A DNA stretch of 64,000 bases from Streptomyces sp. ISL-12 (GCF_018614415.1 NZ_JAGGOO010000110.1:85281-149280), one strand, 5' to 3'; counted from the stretch's first letter, positions 44,443 to 53,108 are shown. A program made the numbers and translations. Notes: a model not told the origin generated them from the sequence alone.

Positions 44443-45354
44443 ATGGACACCATGCGTGACCGTTTCGCCCCCGTCGTCTCCGCGCTGCTCGACGAGGACC
44501 CGCGCGTCGCCGTGGTCCTCGCCGAGATCGGCGCGGACGGCTTCGCGGAGGCGGGGCGCCGCCACCCCGACCGGGTCATCAACGTCGGCATCCGCGAGCA
44601 GTTGCTCGTCGGTGCCGCCGCGGGGCTGGCGCTGACCGGACTGCGGCCCGTCGTGCACACCTTCGCCAGCTTCCTCGTGGAGCGGCCCTTCGAGCAGGTC
44701 AAGCTGGATCTCGGCCATCAGGACGCGGGCGCGGTGCTGGTCAGCGCCGCCGCGTCCTTCGACTGGCCGGCCGGCGGATACACCCACATGGCACCCGGTG
44801 ACGTGGCGCTGCTCGACACCCTGGACGGCTGGACGGTGCACGTGCCCGGGCATCCGGACGAGGCCGAGACCCTGCTGCGGCACGCGGTCGCCGCCGGGGA
44901 CGACAAGGTGTACGTACGGCTGTCGGTGCAGTCGAACGCCGACGGGCTGCCGGTCGACGGGGAGCGGTTCCGTGTCCTGCGCGAGGGCGGCTCGGGCGTG
45001 GTCGTCGCCGTCGGGCCGGTGCTGGACGGCGTGCTCGCCGCCACACAGGGACTCGACGTCACCGTGCTGTACGCCACCACGGTCCGCCCCTTCGACGCCG
45101 GGGCGCTGCGCCGGGCCGTGCGGGCGGCTCGGGCGGACGTGGTCCTGGTCGAGCCGTACCTCGCGGGTACGTCGGCGGCGGCCGTGAACGAGGCGCTGTC
45201 CGACGTACCGCACCGGGTGCTGGGCCTGGGGGTCGGCCGACGCGAACTGCGGCGGTACGGGCTCGTCGAGGAGCACGCCGCCGCGCACGGACTGGACGCC
45301 CGGTCGCTGCGGGAGCGGATCGGCGGCTTCCTCGGGGCGGCGGCGCGGAGCTGA
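44443..45354 (+). CDS. Transketolase-like C-terminal subunit
   Basis: A 303-aa partner carrying the Transket_pyr and C-terminal domains. The pyrimidine-binding region reads RVINVGIREQLLVGAAAGLA (Glu of the IREQ motif activates TPP) and ALTGLRPVVHTFASFL. The C-terminal domain includes VVVAVGPVLDGVLAA and DVVLVEPYLAGTS. Together with the preceding gene it makes a full-length enzyme of about 540 aa, somewhat shorter than ordinary transketolase. The ATG follows GGAAGGAA. Confidence 0.9.
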   Translation: MDTMRDRFAPVVSALLDEDPRVAVVLAEIGADGFAEAGRRHPDRVINVGIREQLLVGAAAGLALTGLRPVVHTFASFLVERPFEQVKLDLGHQDAGAVLVSAAASFDWPAGGYTHMAPGDVALLDTLDGWTVHVPGHPDEAETLLRHAVAAGDDKVYVRLSVQSNADGLPVDGERFRVLREGGSGVVVAVGPVLDGVLAATQGLDVTVLYATTVRPFDAGALRRAVRAARADVVLVEPYLAGTSAAAVNEALSDVPHRVLGLGVGRRELRRYGLVEEHAAAHGLDARSLRERIGGFLGAAARS

Positions 45355-45366
45355 CCTCGGGGGCCG

Positions 45367-45726
45367 TCAGCCGGTGGGCGGCAGGCCCAGCCGGGGGTGG
45401 CTCTCCAGCAGGGCGGACGGGGCGGCCTGGCGCCAGGAGTCGGCGAGGATGTCCCGCAGCTCGTCCTCGCCCTCCAGCGCGGCCAGCCGGGCCCGTACCC
45501 AGGCGAACTGGGCCTCGTGCCCGGCGATCCAGAACTTGTCCGGCTCGGCGAGGACCAGTTCGTCCCGCTCCTCCTTGGGGCAGCGCACGGCGATGGACGT
45601 CTCGTCCTCGGGCAGCGTGGCGAACATCTTGCCCGCGACCCGGAAGGTCGGCATGCTCCAGGCGATCTTCTCCGTGGTGTCCGGCAGGGACAGGGCGATA
45701 CGGCGTACGTCTTCGGCGTCCGGCAT
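45367..45726 (-). CDS. MmcQ/YjbR family protein
   Basis: A 119-aa protein of the MmcQ/YjbR (DUF419-like) family, with CyaY-like fold and unknown molecular function. Typical features are the N-terminal VRRIALSLPDT, a central KIAWSMPTFRVAGKMFATLP, and a C-terminal SWRQAAPSALL. ATG at 45726 was chosen because the family starts just before ALSLPDT; the open frame extends far upstream without similarity. It lies convergent to the transketolase pair and 132 nt from the divergent XRE regulator. Confidence 0.82.
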   Translation of the reverse strand: MPDAEDVRRIALSLPDTTEKIAWSMPTFRVAGKMFATLPEDETSIAVRCPKEERDELVLAEPDKFWIAGHEAQFAWVRARLAALEGEDELRDILADSWRQAAPSALLESHPRLGLPPTG

Positions 45727-45800
45727 GTCAGGCACCGTAGCCCGTGCCACTGACAGCCTGCCCGGGGCGGGGCGGCGACCCGTCGGCCCCGGTCCCGCGC

Positions 45801-45830
45801 CGCCGACAACCGCCGACAACCGCCGACAAC
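45801..45830. repeat. Three tandem copies of CGCCGACAAC
   Basis: Exact 10-bp unit repeated three times, ending 28 nt before the XRE regulator start codon and directly followed by TTGCCTGTCGCG, which may contain the promoter. A 10-bp period puts the copies on one helix face, as expected for a cooperative operator; polymerase slippage is the alternative. Confidence 0.75.
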
Positions 45831-45858
45831 CTTGCCTGTCGCGCATACCCTTGTGCCC

Positions 45859-46452
45859 ATGACGCAATTCTCCGGTGATCTCGACGGTCTCGTACGCGCC
45901 CGGATCCGCGCCCTGCGCGTGGCGCAGGGCTGGTCCCTCGACGAGTTGGCCGGCCGGGCCCGGCTCAGCCCCTCCACGCTCAGCCGCATCGAGAACGGCC
46001 GGCGCCGGCTCGCGCTGGACCAGCTCGTCACCCTCGCCCGCGCCCTGGACACCTCGCTCGACCAGTTGGTCGAGACCGCCGCCGACGACGTGATCTCCAG
46101 CCCGACGATCGACGCGGCCCACCAGCGGATGCGGTGGGCCGTCCGCGCCGACCCGGGGCTGAGCGTCGTACGCCAGCGTCTGACGGACCCGCCACCCGAC
46201 AGTCCCGCGCGCATGCGCGCCCATCCCGGCCGGGAGTGGCTCGTCGTGCTCTCCGGTACCGCCGTCCTGCTCCTGGGCGACCGGCGCATTCGGGTGGAGA
46301 CCAACCAGGCCGCCGAGTTCCCGACGATGCTCCCGCACGCTCTCGGCGCCGAGGGCGGGCCGTGCGACGTCCTGGGCATCTTCGACCGTGACGCCCGCCG
46401 CGGCCACCAGCGCGCCGAGACGGACGAGTACGCCGGCCGCCCGTCCCCATGA
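45859..46452 (+). CDS. XRE-family regulator with C-terminal cupin domain
   Basis: A 197-aa protein. The N-terminal Cro/CI-type HTH reads IRALRVAQGWSLDELAGRAR then LSPSTLSRIENGRRRLALD. The C-terminal half has a cupin-like beta barrel (HPGREWLVVLSGTAVLLLGD). Such regulators often sense amino acids or small metabolites. ATG at 45859 places the HTH at the usual distance. It is separated from the methyltransferase gene by about 118 nt and may regulate it. Confidence 0.88.
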   Translation: MTQFSGDLDGLVRARIRALRVAQGWSLDELAGRARLSPSTLSRIENGRRRLALDQLVTLARALDTSLDQLVETAADDVISSPTIDAAHQRMRWAVRADPGLSVVRQRLTDPPPDSPARMRAHPGREWLVVLSGTAVLLLGDRRIRVETNQAAEFPTMLPHALGAEGGPCDVLGIFDRDARRGHQRAETDEYAGRPSP

Positions 46453-46570
46453 GAGGACGGGCGCCGCGGACCAGGGGCTTCTTGCGTGTCCGGCACGCCG
46501 GGCGGCCATCGTCTTGCCCTTCCGGGAAGCGACCGGGCCGTCCGCCGACGGTTCTCCTAGCGTGGCCGGT

Positions 46571-47410
46571 ATGACACACACCTCCCCGTGCGCGGGCCAC
46601 GCCTCCGACGACCATGCGGAGATCCTCGACCTGGACGCGGAGGTGCTCGCCGAGCACCTCGCCGCCATCACCGCGTGGCTGCCCGTCACGGCCCCTCCCC
46701 GGCACATCGTGGACCTGGGCTGCGGAACCGGGGCCGGCACCTTCGCCCTGCTCGACCGCTTCCCCGAGGCCGAGGTGATCGCCGTCGACGCCTCGGCCGG
46801 CCATCTGAGCCGTCTGCTGGAGAAGGCCGCCGCGACCGGTGCGGCCGGCCGGGTGCGCACCGTCCGGGCCGACCTGGACGCCCCCTGGCCCGGCCTCGGC
46901 GCGCCCGAGCTGGTCTGGGCGTCCGCCTCCCTGCACCACATGGCCGATCCCGACCGCACCCTGGGCCGGGTGCGTGACCTGCTGGCGCCCGGCGGGCTGT
47001 TCGCCGTCGTGGAACTGGCCGGGTTCCCCCGGTTCCTGCCCGCGGACGCCCCCGAGGACCGTCCCGGGCTGGAGGAGCGCTGCCACGCCGCGCTCGACCG
47101 GTACCACGCCGAGCACGTGCCGCACCGCGGCGCCGACTGGGGAGCCAAGCTCACCGCCGCCGGTTTCACCGTCGAGGCCGAACGCACCGTCACCGTGAAC
47201 GTCGGCCCGCCGCACACCGACGCGGTCGGCCGCTACGCCCTCGCCGGTCTGCGCCGCCTGCGCGGCGCCGCCGCCGGGACGCTGGCGGCCGAGGACCTCA
47301 CCGCCCTCGACCGGCTGCTCGACGCCGACGATCCGCGCGGCATCCTGCGCCGCGACGACCTGACGGTGCGGACCGAGCGCATGGTGTGGGCCGCGCGGCG
47401 CGCCTCCTGA
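46571..47410 (+). CDS. Class I SAM-dependent methyltransferase
   Basis: A 279-aa methyltransferase of the Methyltransf_11/25 type. The SAM-binding motif I is HIVDLGCGTGAGTFALL (about residues 45-60), motif II includes VIAVDASAGHLSRLL, and DLDAPWPGLGAPELVWAS and SLHHMADPD cover the post-motifs. Substrate is not evident. The C-terminal 60 residues do not match a domain I know. It has its own start 118 nt downstream of the XRE-cupin gene. Confidence 0.88.
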   Translation: MTHTSPCAGHASDDHAEILDLDAEVLAEHLAAITAWLPVTAPPRHIVDLGCGTGAGTFALLDRFPEAEVIAVDASAGHLSRLLEKAAATGAAGRVRTVRADLDAPWPGLGAPELVWASASLHHMADPDRTLGRVRDLLAPGGLFAVVELAGFPRFLPADAPEDRPGLEERCHAALDRYHAEHVPHRGADWGAKLTAAGFTVEAERTVTVNVGPPHTDAVGRYALAGLRRLRGAAAGTLAAEDLTALDRLLDADDPRGILRRDDLTVRTERMVWAARRAS

Positions 47411-47417
47411 GTCCGGT

Positions 47418-47942
47418 TCAGCCGGGCGGTCCGACGTGTTTGAAGTACAGCGTCGTGGGCCGCAGGACACCGTCCGGGTTCGCGGCGTAGTCGGGGATCA
47501 CTCCGGCCCGGGTCCAGCCCGCCGAGCGGTAGAGGTGTTCGGCGGGGCTGTCGGTCTCGGTGTCCAGGTGGAGCAGGGTGATGCCGGCCGCGGCGGCGGC
47601 CCGTTCGGCGGTGTCCAGGAGGGTGCGGCCGAGGCCCCGGCCGCGGGCGCGGGGGTGCACCATCAGCTTGACGAGTTCGGCGCGGTGGCGGCTGTTCGGC
47701 TTGTCGGGCAGGACGAGGCCGACGGTGCCGGTCACCCGTCCGTCCTCGCGCGTCACCCACACGGCGAGGCCGCCGGCGGCCACCGCGTCGGCCCGCGACC
47801 GCCACCAGGCGAGGGCCTCGGCCCGGTCGAGCGGGGCGAGGAAGCCGACCGAGGCGCCGCCGCGCACGGTGTCGGTCAGCAGGTCGGCCAACTCCCCCGC
47901 GGCGTCGGCGAGTCGGGGCGCGTCCAGGCGGGTCGCCGTCAT
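47418..47942 (-). CDS. GNAT-family N-acetyltransferase
   Basis: A 174-aa acetyltransferase. Motif A with the acetyl-CoA-binding R/Q-x-x-G-x-G/A is present as HPRARGRGLGRTLLDTAERA. The preceding strand VWVTREDGRVTGTVGL and the motif B region LHLDTETDSPAEHLYRSAGW complete the fold. The ATG overlaps the stop of the upstream XRE regulator by 4 nt (ATGA), so the pair is translationally coupled. The regulator therefore probably controls this enzyme. Substrate unknown. Confidence 0.9.
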   Translation of the reverse strand: MTATRLDAPRLADAAGELADLLTDTVRGGASVGFLAPLDRAEALAWWRSRADAVAAGGLAVWVTREDGRVTGTVGLVLPDKPNSRHRAELVKLMVHPRARGRGLGRTLLDTAERAAAAAGITLLHLDTETDSPAEHLYRSAGWTRAGVIPDYAANPDGVLRPTTLYFKHVGPPG

Positions 47943-48523
47943 GGCAGCACCACCGCCAGCACGTACCGCGCGTCGCCCGGCCCGGGGCACCGGAACCGGG
48001 TCGGCCCCCAGACCCGCAGCCGCAGACAGTCACCGGTGTCCAGGCGGTGGGCGGTGTCCTGCGCCGTCACCTCCAGTTCCCCCTCCAGCACCCAGATGTG
48101 CTGCTCCAGTCCGGGTACGGGCGGCCGGTCGTACGCCAGGTCGGCACCGGCGGTGAGCCGGCCCTCCACGAGTTCGCCGCGCAGCCCGGCGTGCGGCGGG
48201 GACACCGACCGGCGTACGAAACCGGCGGCGCGGTCCGTCCAGACCTGCTGGTCGGCGGCCCGGACCACGGGGGCGGGCCGGGCCTCGACCTCGCCGAGCA
48301 GCTGGGACATGGTCCGTCCGTGGACCGCGCACAGGCGGTTCAGGAGGGCGGCGGTGGGGCTGGTCTCGGCCCGCTCGGCACGGGAGAGGGTGGAGCGGCT
48401 CACGCCGGCGCGTTCCGCCAGCTCGTCCAGGGACCAGCCGCGTTCGGCGCGCAGCTCGGCCAGGCGGGTGCCGAGCCGGACGTCCACCGGGTCCGGGGCC
48501 GTCCCGTCAGTTCTCTGTCTCAT
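47939..48523 (-). CDS. XRE-family regulator with cupin domain
   Basis: A 194-aa protein. The HTH reads LAELRAERGWSLDELAERAG then VSRSTLSRAERAETSPTAAL. The C-terminal cupin includes LEQHIWVLEGELEVTAQD and HRLDTGDCLRLRVWGP. It resembles the regulator at 45859 in organisation but not closely in sequence. Its start codon lies inside a perfect 17-bp inverted repeat (48515-48553), which suggests autorepression and a nearly leaderless message. It is coupled to the downstream GNAT gene. Confidence 0.9.
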   Translation of the reverse strand: MRQRTDGTAPDPVDVRLGTRLAELRAERGWSLDELAERAGVSRSTLSRAERAETSPTAALLNRLCAVHGRTMSQLLGEVEARPAPVVRAADQQVWTDRAAGFVRRSVSPPHAGLRGELVEGRLTAGADLAYDRPPVPGLEQHIWVLEGELEVTAQDTAHRLDTGDCLRLRVWGPTRFRCPGPGDARYVLAVVLP

Positions 48524-48553
48524 ATCCGGGACGCTATCCCGGATATGAGACAG
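48515..48553. promoter_or_regulatory. Perfect inverted repeat over the XRE-cupin start codon (operator)
   Basis: CTGTCTCATATCCGGGA (48515-48531) and its exact complement (48537-48553), separated by CGCTA. The regulator's ATG (48521-48523) is within the left arm. Such a long perfect dyad at a regulator start is most simply an autoregulatory operator; a hairpin in the message is the alternative. Confidence 0.75.
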
Positions 48554-48569
48554 GCGTGTTACGGGACGC

Positions 48570-49472
48570 TCACTCCCGCGCGGCCGTCTCCAGCGCGTCC
48601 AGTACCGGGCGGATCAGCGGATGCTCCTCCGCGCCCCGGCGTACGGCCGCGAAGACCCGGCGGGTGGGCGCGACCCCGTCGACCGGGCGGACGACCACGC
48701 CGGTGAGGTCCATGCCGCGCAGCGCCGAGCGCGGGACGAGGGCCACGCCCGCCCCGGCCGAGGCGAGGGCGACCACCGCGCGAAAGTCGTCCGAGGAGTG
48801 CTCGGGGCGGGGCTGGAACCCGGCGCTCTCGCAGGCCAGCATCACCACGTCGTGACAGGGGTTGCCGGGGTACGGCCCGATCCACGGGTCCTTGGCCAGT
48901 TCCGCGAGCGGCACCTCGGCGGCGTCACCGAGCCGGTGGCTGACCGGCACGACCGCGTCGAACGGCTCGGCGTACAGCGGGACGTGGGTCAGCCGCGGGT
49001 CGTCGGCCGGCGGCGCCCCGCGGTACTCGACGGCGACGGCCACGTCGACCTGCCGGTCCAGCACCATCGGCACGCTGGCGTCGCCCTCGGCGTCCTGGAC
49101 CCGCAGCCGGATGCCGGGCGCGCTGCGGGCGAGGCCGGTCAGCGCGGGCGCGACGACCTGGGCGATACCGGTCGCGAACGAGGCGACGGTGACCGTGCCG
49201 GCCTCGCCCGAGGCGTACGCGGCCAGCTCGGCCTCGGCCCGCTCCAGCTGGGCGAGGACGGCGTTGGTGTGGCCGAGCAGGATCTCGCCGGCCGGGGTGA
49301 GCCGTACCCCCTTGGCGCCGCGCTCGACCAGGCGGTGGCCGGTCTCCTGCTCCAGGGCGGCGAGCTGCTGGGAGACCGCCGAGGGGGTGAGGTAGAGCGC
49401 GGCGGCGGCCGCTGTCACCGTGCGGTGGTCGGCCAGGGCCCGCAGGATGTGCAGCCGCCGCGCTTCGATCAT
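48570..49472 (-). CDS. LysR-family transcriptional regulator
   Basis: A 300-aa regulator. The N-terminal HTH is ARRLHILRALADHRTVTAAA followed by LYLTPSAVSQQLAALEQETG, of the type found in ArgP/GltC-like actinobacterial LysR proteins. The effector domain includes GTVTVASFATGIAQVV. It lies 18 nt downstream of kbl on the same strand. Co-transcription with tdh-kbl is possible, and the regulator may respond to threonine or glycine. The link is positional only. Confidence 0.9.
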   Translation of the reverse strand: MIEARRLHILRALADHRTVTAAAAALYLTPSAVSQQLAALEQETGHRLVERGAKGVRLTPAGEILLGHTNAVLAQLERAEAELAAYASGEAGTVTVASFATGIAQVVAPALTGLARSAPGIRLRVQDAEGDASVPMVLDRQVDVAVAVEYRGAPPADDPRLTHVPLYAEPFDAVVPVSHRLGDAAEVPLAELAKDPWIGPYPGNPCHDVVMLACESAGFQPRPEHSSDDFRAVVALASAGAGVALVPRSALRGMDLTGVVVRPVDGVAPTRRVFAAVRRGAEEHPLIRPVLDALETAARE

Positions 49473-49490
49473 GCCGTCGATTCTCCCAGC

Positions 49491-50684
49491 TCAGGCATCG
49501 AGTTCGGCCCGTGCCCCCACGAAGGCGTCCACCGCGCGGTGCACGTCCTCGGTGGAGTGCGCGGCCGAGAGCTGCACGCGGATCCGGGCCTGCCCCTGCG
49601 GGACGACCGGGTAGGAGAAGCCGGTCACGTACACGCCGCGCTCCAGCAGCAGCTCGGCCAGCCGGCCGGCCCGCGCCGCGTCCCCGATCATCACCGGCGC
49701 GATGGCGTGGTCGCCGGGGAGGATCTCGAACCCCTCCTCGGTCATCCGGCGGCGGAACAGCGCGGTGTTCTCAGCGAGCCGGACCCGCAGGTCGTCGGCG
49801 GACTCCAGGAGGTCGAGGACCTTGAGGGACGCGGCGGCGATCACCGGGGCGAGGGTGTTGGAGAAGAGGTACGGCCGGGACCGCTGGCGCAGCAGCGCGA
49901 CGATCTCGGCGCGGGCGGCGACGTACCCGCCGGAGGCGCCGCCGAGGGCCTTGCCGAGGGTGCCGGTGAGGATGTCGACGCGGTCCATGACGCCGTGCAG
50001 CTCGGGGGTGCCGCGCCCGCCGGGGCCGACGAAGCCGACGGCGTGCGAGTCGTCGACCATGACCATGGCGTCGTAGCGGTCGGCCAGGTCGCAGATGTCG
50101 GCGAGCGGTGCCACGTACCCGTCCATCGAGAACACGCCGTCGGTGACGATCAGGCGCCGTCGCGCGTCGGAGGCGTCCTTCAACTGCCGTTCCAGGTCGG
50201 CGAGATCACGGTTGGCGTAACGGAGGCGGCGGGCCTTGGACAGGCGGATGCCGTCGATGATGGAGGCGTGGTTGAGGGCGTCCGAGATGACCGCGTCCTC
50301 GGGGCCGAGCAGCGTCTCGAAGACACCGCCGTTGGCGTCGAAGCAGGAGGAGTAGAGGATCGTGTCCTCCTGGCCGAGGAAGGCGGAGAGCCGGGCCTCC
50401 AGTTCCTTGTGCACCTCCTGGGTGCCGCAGATGAAGCGGACGGAGGCCATGCCGTAGCCCCAGCGGTCCAGGGCCCGGTGGGCGGCGGCGATCACCTCGG
50501 GGTGGTCGGCGAGGCCGAGGTAGTTGTTGGCGCAGAAGTTGAGGACCTCGCCGGGGCGGCCGCCGGCGGTGACGGCGACCGTGGCCGACTGCGGGGTGCC
50601 GATGACGCGCTCGGGCTTGTGCAGTCCGGCGGCGCGGATCTCGTCGAGGGTGGCGCGCAGGTCGTCGCGTACGGAGTCGAACAT
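49491..50684 (-). CDS. kbl: 2-Amino-3-ketobutyrate CoA ligase
   Basis: A 397-aa PLP enzyme of the alpha-oxoamine synthase family that cleaves 2-amino-3-ketobutyrate with CoA to glycine and acetyl-CoA. The PLP lysine is Lys245 in TLGKALGGASGG, matching Lys244 of E. coli Kbl. Other signatures are CANNYLGLADHP, SVRFICGTQEVHKELE and DDSHAVGFVGPGGRG. ATG at 50684 gives a protein of E. coli length; 23 further codons upstream are open. It follows tdh by 28 nt, the usual threonine-degradation pair. Confidence 0.94.
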   Translation of the reverse strand: MFDSVRDDLRATLDEIRAAGLHKPERVIGTPQSATVAVTAGGRPGEVLNFCANNYLGLADHPEVIAAAHRALDRWGYGMASVRFICGTQEVHKELEARLSAFLGQEDTILYSSCFDANGGVFETLLGPEDAVISDALNHASIIDGIRLSKARRLRYANRDLADLERQLKDASDARRRLIVTDGVFSMDGYVAPLADICDLADRYDAMVMVDDSHAVGFVGPGGRGTPELHGVMDRVDILTGTLGKALGGASGGYVAARAEIVALLRQRSRPYLFSNTLAPVIAAASLKVLDLLESADDLRVRLAENTALFRRRMTEEGFEILPGDHAIAPVMIGDAARAGRLAELLLERGVYVTGFSYPVVPQGQARIRVQLSAAHSTEDVHRAVDAFVGARAELDA

Positions 50685-50712
50685 CAAGGGCTCCAGGGAA
50701 GGGTCGGGGGTG

Positions 50713-51741
50713 TCAGACGGTCCAGTCGAGGACGACCTTGCCGCCGCGTCCACTGGCGGCGTCGGCGAACGCGGCCTCGTGGTCGCGGTGGGAGTACCGG
50801 CCAGTGATCACGGGGGCGAGGTCGAGGCCGCCCTCCAGCAGCACCGACATCGCGTACCAGGTCTCGAACATCTCCCGGCCGTAGATGCCCTTGATGGTGA
50901 TCATCGAGGTGACGACGCGGGCCCAGTCGACCGCGAACTCCTCGGACGGCAGGCCCAGCATCGCGATCCGGCCGCCGTGGGTCATGTTGGCGAGCATGTC
51001 GCGCAGCGCCTCGGGGCGGCCGGACATCTCCAGGCCGATGTCGAAGCCCTCGCGCAGGCCCAGTTCCCGCTGCCCGTCCGCGATGGCCGCCCCGGTGACG
51101 TTCAGGGCGAGGCTCGCGCCGACCTCGCGGGCCAGCTCCAGCCGTTCCTCGCTGACGTCGGTGACCATCACGTGGCGGGCGCCGGCGTGCCGGGCGACGG
51201 CGGCGGCCATCAGACCGATCGGCCCGGCGCCGGTGATGAGGACGTCCTCGCCGACCAGCGGGAAGGACAGGGCGGTGTGCACGGCGTTGCCGAACGGGTC
51301 GAAGATCGCGGCCACGTCGAGGTCGACGGGGGCTCGGTGCACCCACACGTTGGCCGCGGGCAGCGCGACGTACTCCGCGAACGCCCCGTCCCGGCCGACG
51401 CCGAGCCCGACGGTGGACCGGCACAGGTGGCGCCGCCCGGCCAGGCAGTTGCGGCACTTCCCGCACACGAGGTGGCCCTCGCCGCTGACCAGGTCACCGG
51501 CCGCGATGTCGGTGACGTCCCGGCCGGTCTCCACGACCTCGCCGGCGAACTCGTGGCCGAGGACCAGCGGGGCGCTCACGGCCCCGCGCGCCCAGCCGTC
51601 CCAGGCCCGGATGTGCAGGTCGGTGCCGCAGATCCCGGTGCGCAGCACCCTGATGAGGACGTCACCGGGTCCGACGGCGGGCTCGGGGACGTCCGTGAGC
51701 CACAGACCGGGCTCCGCCTTCTCCTTGACCAGCGCTTTCAA
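50713..51741 (-). CDS. tdh: L-threonine 3-dehydrogenase
   Basis: A 342-aa zinc-dependent MDR dehydrogenase that oxidises L-threonine with NAD+ to 2-amino-3-ketobutyrate, the Kbl substrate. It has catalytic zinc residues in GICGTDLHI and GHEFAGEVVE, structural zinc cysteines in CGKCRNCLAGRRHLC, and the NAD motif GAGPIGLMAA. I chose the TTG at 51741, which gives the conserved MKALVKEKAEPG start with AGGAG 8 nt upstream; a GTG two codons earlier has the same Shine-Dalgarno too close. No special regulatory motif was seen upstream. Confidence 0.93.
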   Translation of the reverse strand: MKALVKEKAEPGLWLTDVPEPAVGPGDVLIRVLRTGICGTDLHIRAWDGWARGAVSAPLVLGHEFAGEVVETGRDVTDIAAGDLVSGEGHLVCGKCRNCLAGRRHLCRSTVGLGVGRDGAFAEYVALPAANVWVHRAPVDLDVAAIFDPFGNAVHTALSFPLVGEDVLITGAGPIGLMAAAVARHAGARHVMVTDVSEERLELAREVGASLALNVTGAAIADGQRELGLREGFDIGLEMSGRPEALRDMLANMTHGGRIAMLGLPSEEFAVDWARVVTSMITIKGIYGREMFETWYAMSVLLEGGLDLAPVITGRYSHRDHEAAFADAASGRGGKVVLDWTV

Positions 51742-51909
51742 CGCCACGGCTCCTGACGGGTGGGTCCCGGCGCCGGGCACGCCGAAGCGGCCCGCGTCCG
51801 GGGGAACGAGGTGATCGCCCAGCAATCTGCCCCACCGCGCGTCGCCCGTCCATCGAGGTTTTCTTAACCGCCGCCGCAGCTTTCCTTCACACCCCGGCGC
51901 GGGGGCACC

Positions 51910-52479
51910 TCACAGCGGCAGGCCGTCGGCCGCGCTCCGCTCGATCCGGCCCATCAGGTCCACGGCCGTCGCCTTGATGGTCTCCAGACCAGCCCTCCCC
52001 CACAGTCTGGGCCGTACGTCAGCGGCGCTCACCGCGCCCAGCACCGTCCCCGTGCTGTCGATGAGCGGGGCGCCCAGGTAGGAGCGGATGCCGAAGGTGT
52101 CGACGACCGGGTTGCCCGCGAACCGCGGGTAGTCGCGGACGTCCTCCAGGACCAACGCCCGCCGCCGGGCGGCCACATGGGGGCAGAACCCGTGGTCGCG
52201 GGGCTGGACCCGGGCGAACTCCGGCACGGTGCCGTCACCCGCGGGCGGGACCGGGGGGACGTGCAGTCCGGCGAAGAACTGCCCGTTCTCCACCAGGAAG
52301 TTGACCATCGCGTACGGCGCCTGGGCCATCTCGGCGAGCCGGTCCGCGAAGGCGTCGAGGGCAGGGTCCCAGCGCTCCCCGAGGCCGAGCTGCCGCAGCC
52401 GCCGTACCCGCGCGGGGGCCTCCCGGTCCTCGGGCGTGAGCAGCAGCCGTCCGGCCGGGCGCGGCGGGTCGTAGCTCAT
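51910..52479 (-). CDS. GAF-domain protein of the conservon operon
   Basis: A 189-aa soluble protein with one GAF domain. Recognisable parts are AQAPYAMVNFLVENGQFFAGLH, RDHGFCPHVAARRRALVLED, RFAGNPVVDTFGIRSYLGAPL and GTVLGAVSAAD. It starts within the cvnD stop (ATGA overlap), so it is the fifth gene of the conservon. GAF proteins bind small ligands or chromophores. No output domain is visible, so it may feed a signal to the CvnA-D complex by protein contact. Confidence 0.87.
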   Translation of the reverse strand: MSYDPPRPAGRLLLTPEDREAPARVRRLRQLGLGERWDPALDAFADRLAEMAQAPYAMVNFLVENGQFFAGLHVPPVPPAGDGTVPEFARVQPRDHGFCPHVAARRRALVLEDVRDYPRFAGNPVVDTFGIRSYLGAPLIDSTGTVLGAVSAADVRPRLWGRAGLETIKATAVDLMGRIERSAADGLPL

Positions 52480-53108
52480 GGGCGGGCTCCGGCACCGTGC
52501 CCCGCGGCGGGCTCCGGCGTGTGGGCGATGAGATGGCGTACGAGGGTGAGCAGGGTCTGTACGCCGGAGCTGGAGATCCGGGCGTCGCAGCGGACGATCG
52601 GGACCTCCTCGGGCAGGTCGATGGCGGTGCGCACCTCCTCGGTGTCGTAGCGGTGGGCGCCGTCGAACTCGTTGACGGCGACGATGAAGGACAGTCCGCG
52701 CTGTTCGAAGAAGTCGATGGCGGCGAAGGACTCCTCCAGACGCCGGGTGTCGGCGAGGACGACCGCGCCGAGCGCGCCCTCGCACAGTTCGTCCCACATG
52801 AACCAGAACCGTTCCTGGCCGGGGGTGCCGAACAGGTACAGCACGTGCTGCGCGTCGAGGGTGATGCGGCCGAAGTCCATGGCCACGGTGGTCTCTAGTT
52901 TGTTCTCGATGCCGTCCAGGTTGTCGGTCGCGGCGCTGACGGTGGTGAGCAGTTCCTCGGTGCTCAGCGGCGCGATCTCGCTGACCGCGCCGACGAAGGT
53001 GGTCTTGCCCACGCCGAACCCGCCCGCCACCAGGATCTTCAGCGCCGTGGGGAACGGGTCGCCGCCGTCGGCGCTCTCGTCGTAGTCAGAGCTGTCGTCG
53101 TAGTCCAT
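52476..53108 (-). CDS. cvnD: Conservon GTPase CvnD-like
   Basis: A 210-aa small Ras-like GTPase of the conservon type. The P-loop is GGFGVGKTTFVGAVSE, the switch region contains the family-specific GTPGQERFWFMW, and the guanine specificity site is IVAVNEFDGA (NxFD variant of NKxD). The first 20 residues are acidic (DDSSDYDESADGG). It overlaps cvnC by 23 nt and the GAF gene by 4 nt. With CvnA-C it is thought to form a membrane-associated complex resembling eukaryotic G-protein signalling. Confidence 0.94.
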   Translation of the reverse strand: MDYDDSSDYDESADGGDPFPTALKILVAGGFGVGKTTFVGAVSEIAPLSTEELLTTVSAATDNLDGIENKLETTVAMDFGRITLDAQHVLYLFGTPGQERFWFMWDELCEGALGAVVLADTRRLEESFAAIDFFEQRGLSFIVAVNEFDGAHRYDTEEVRTAIDLPEEVPIVRCDARISSSGVQTLLTLVRHLIAHTPEPAAGHGAGARP

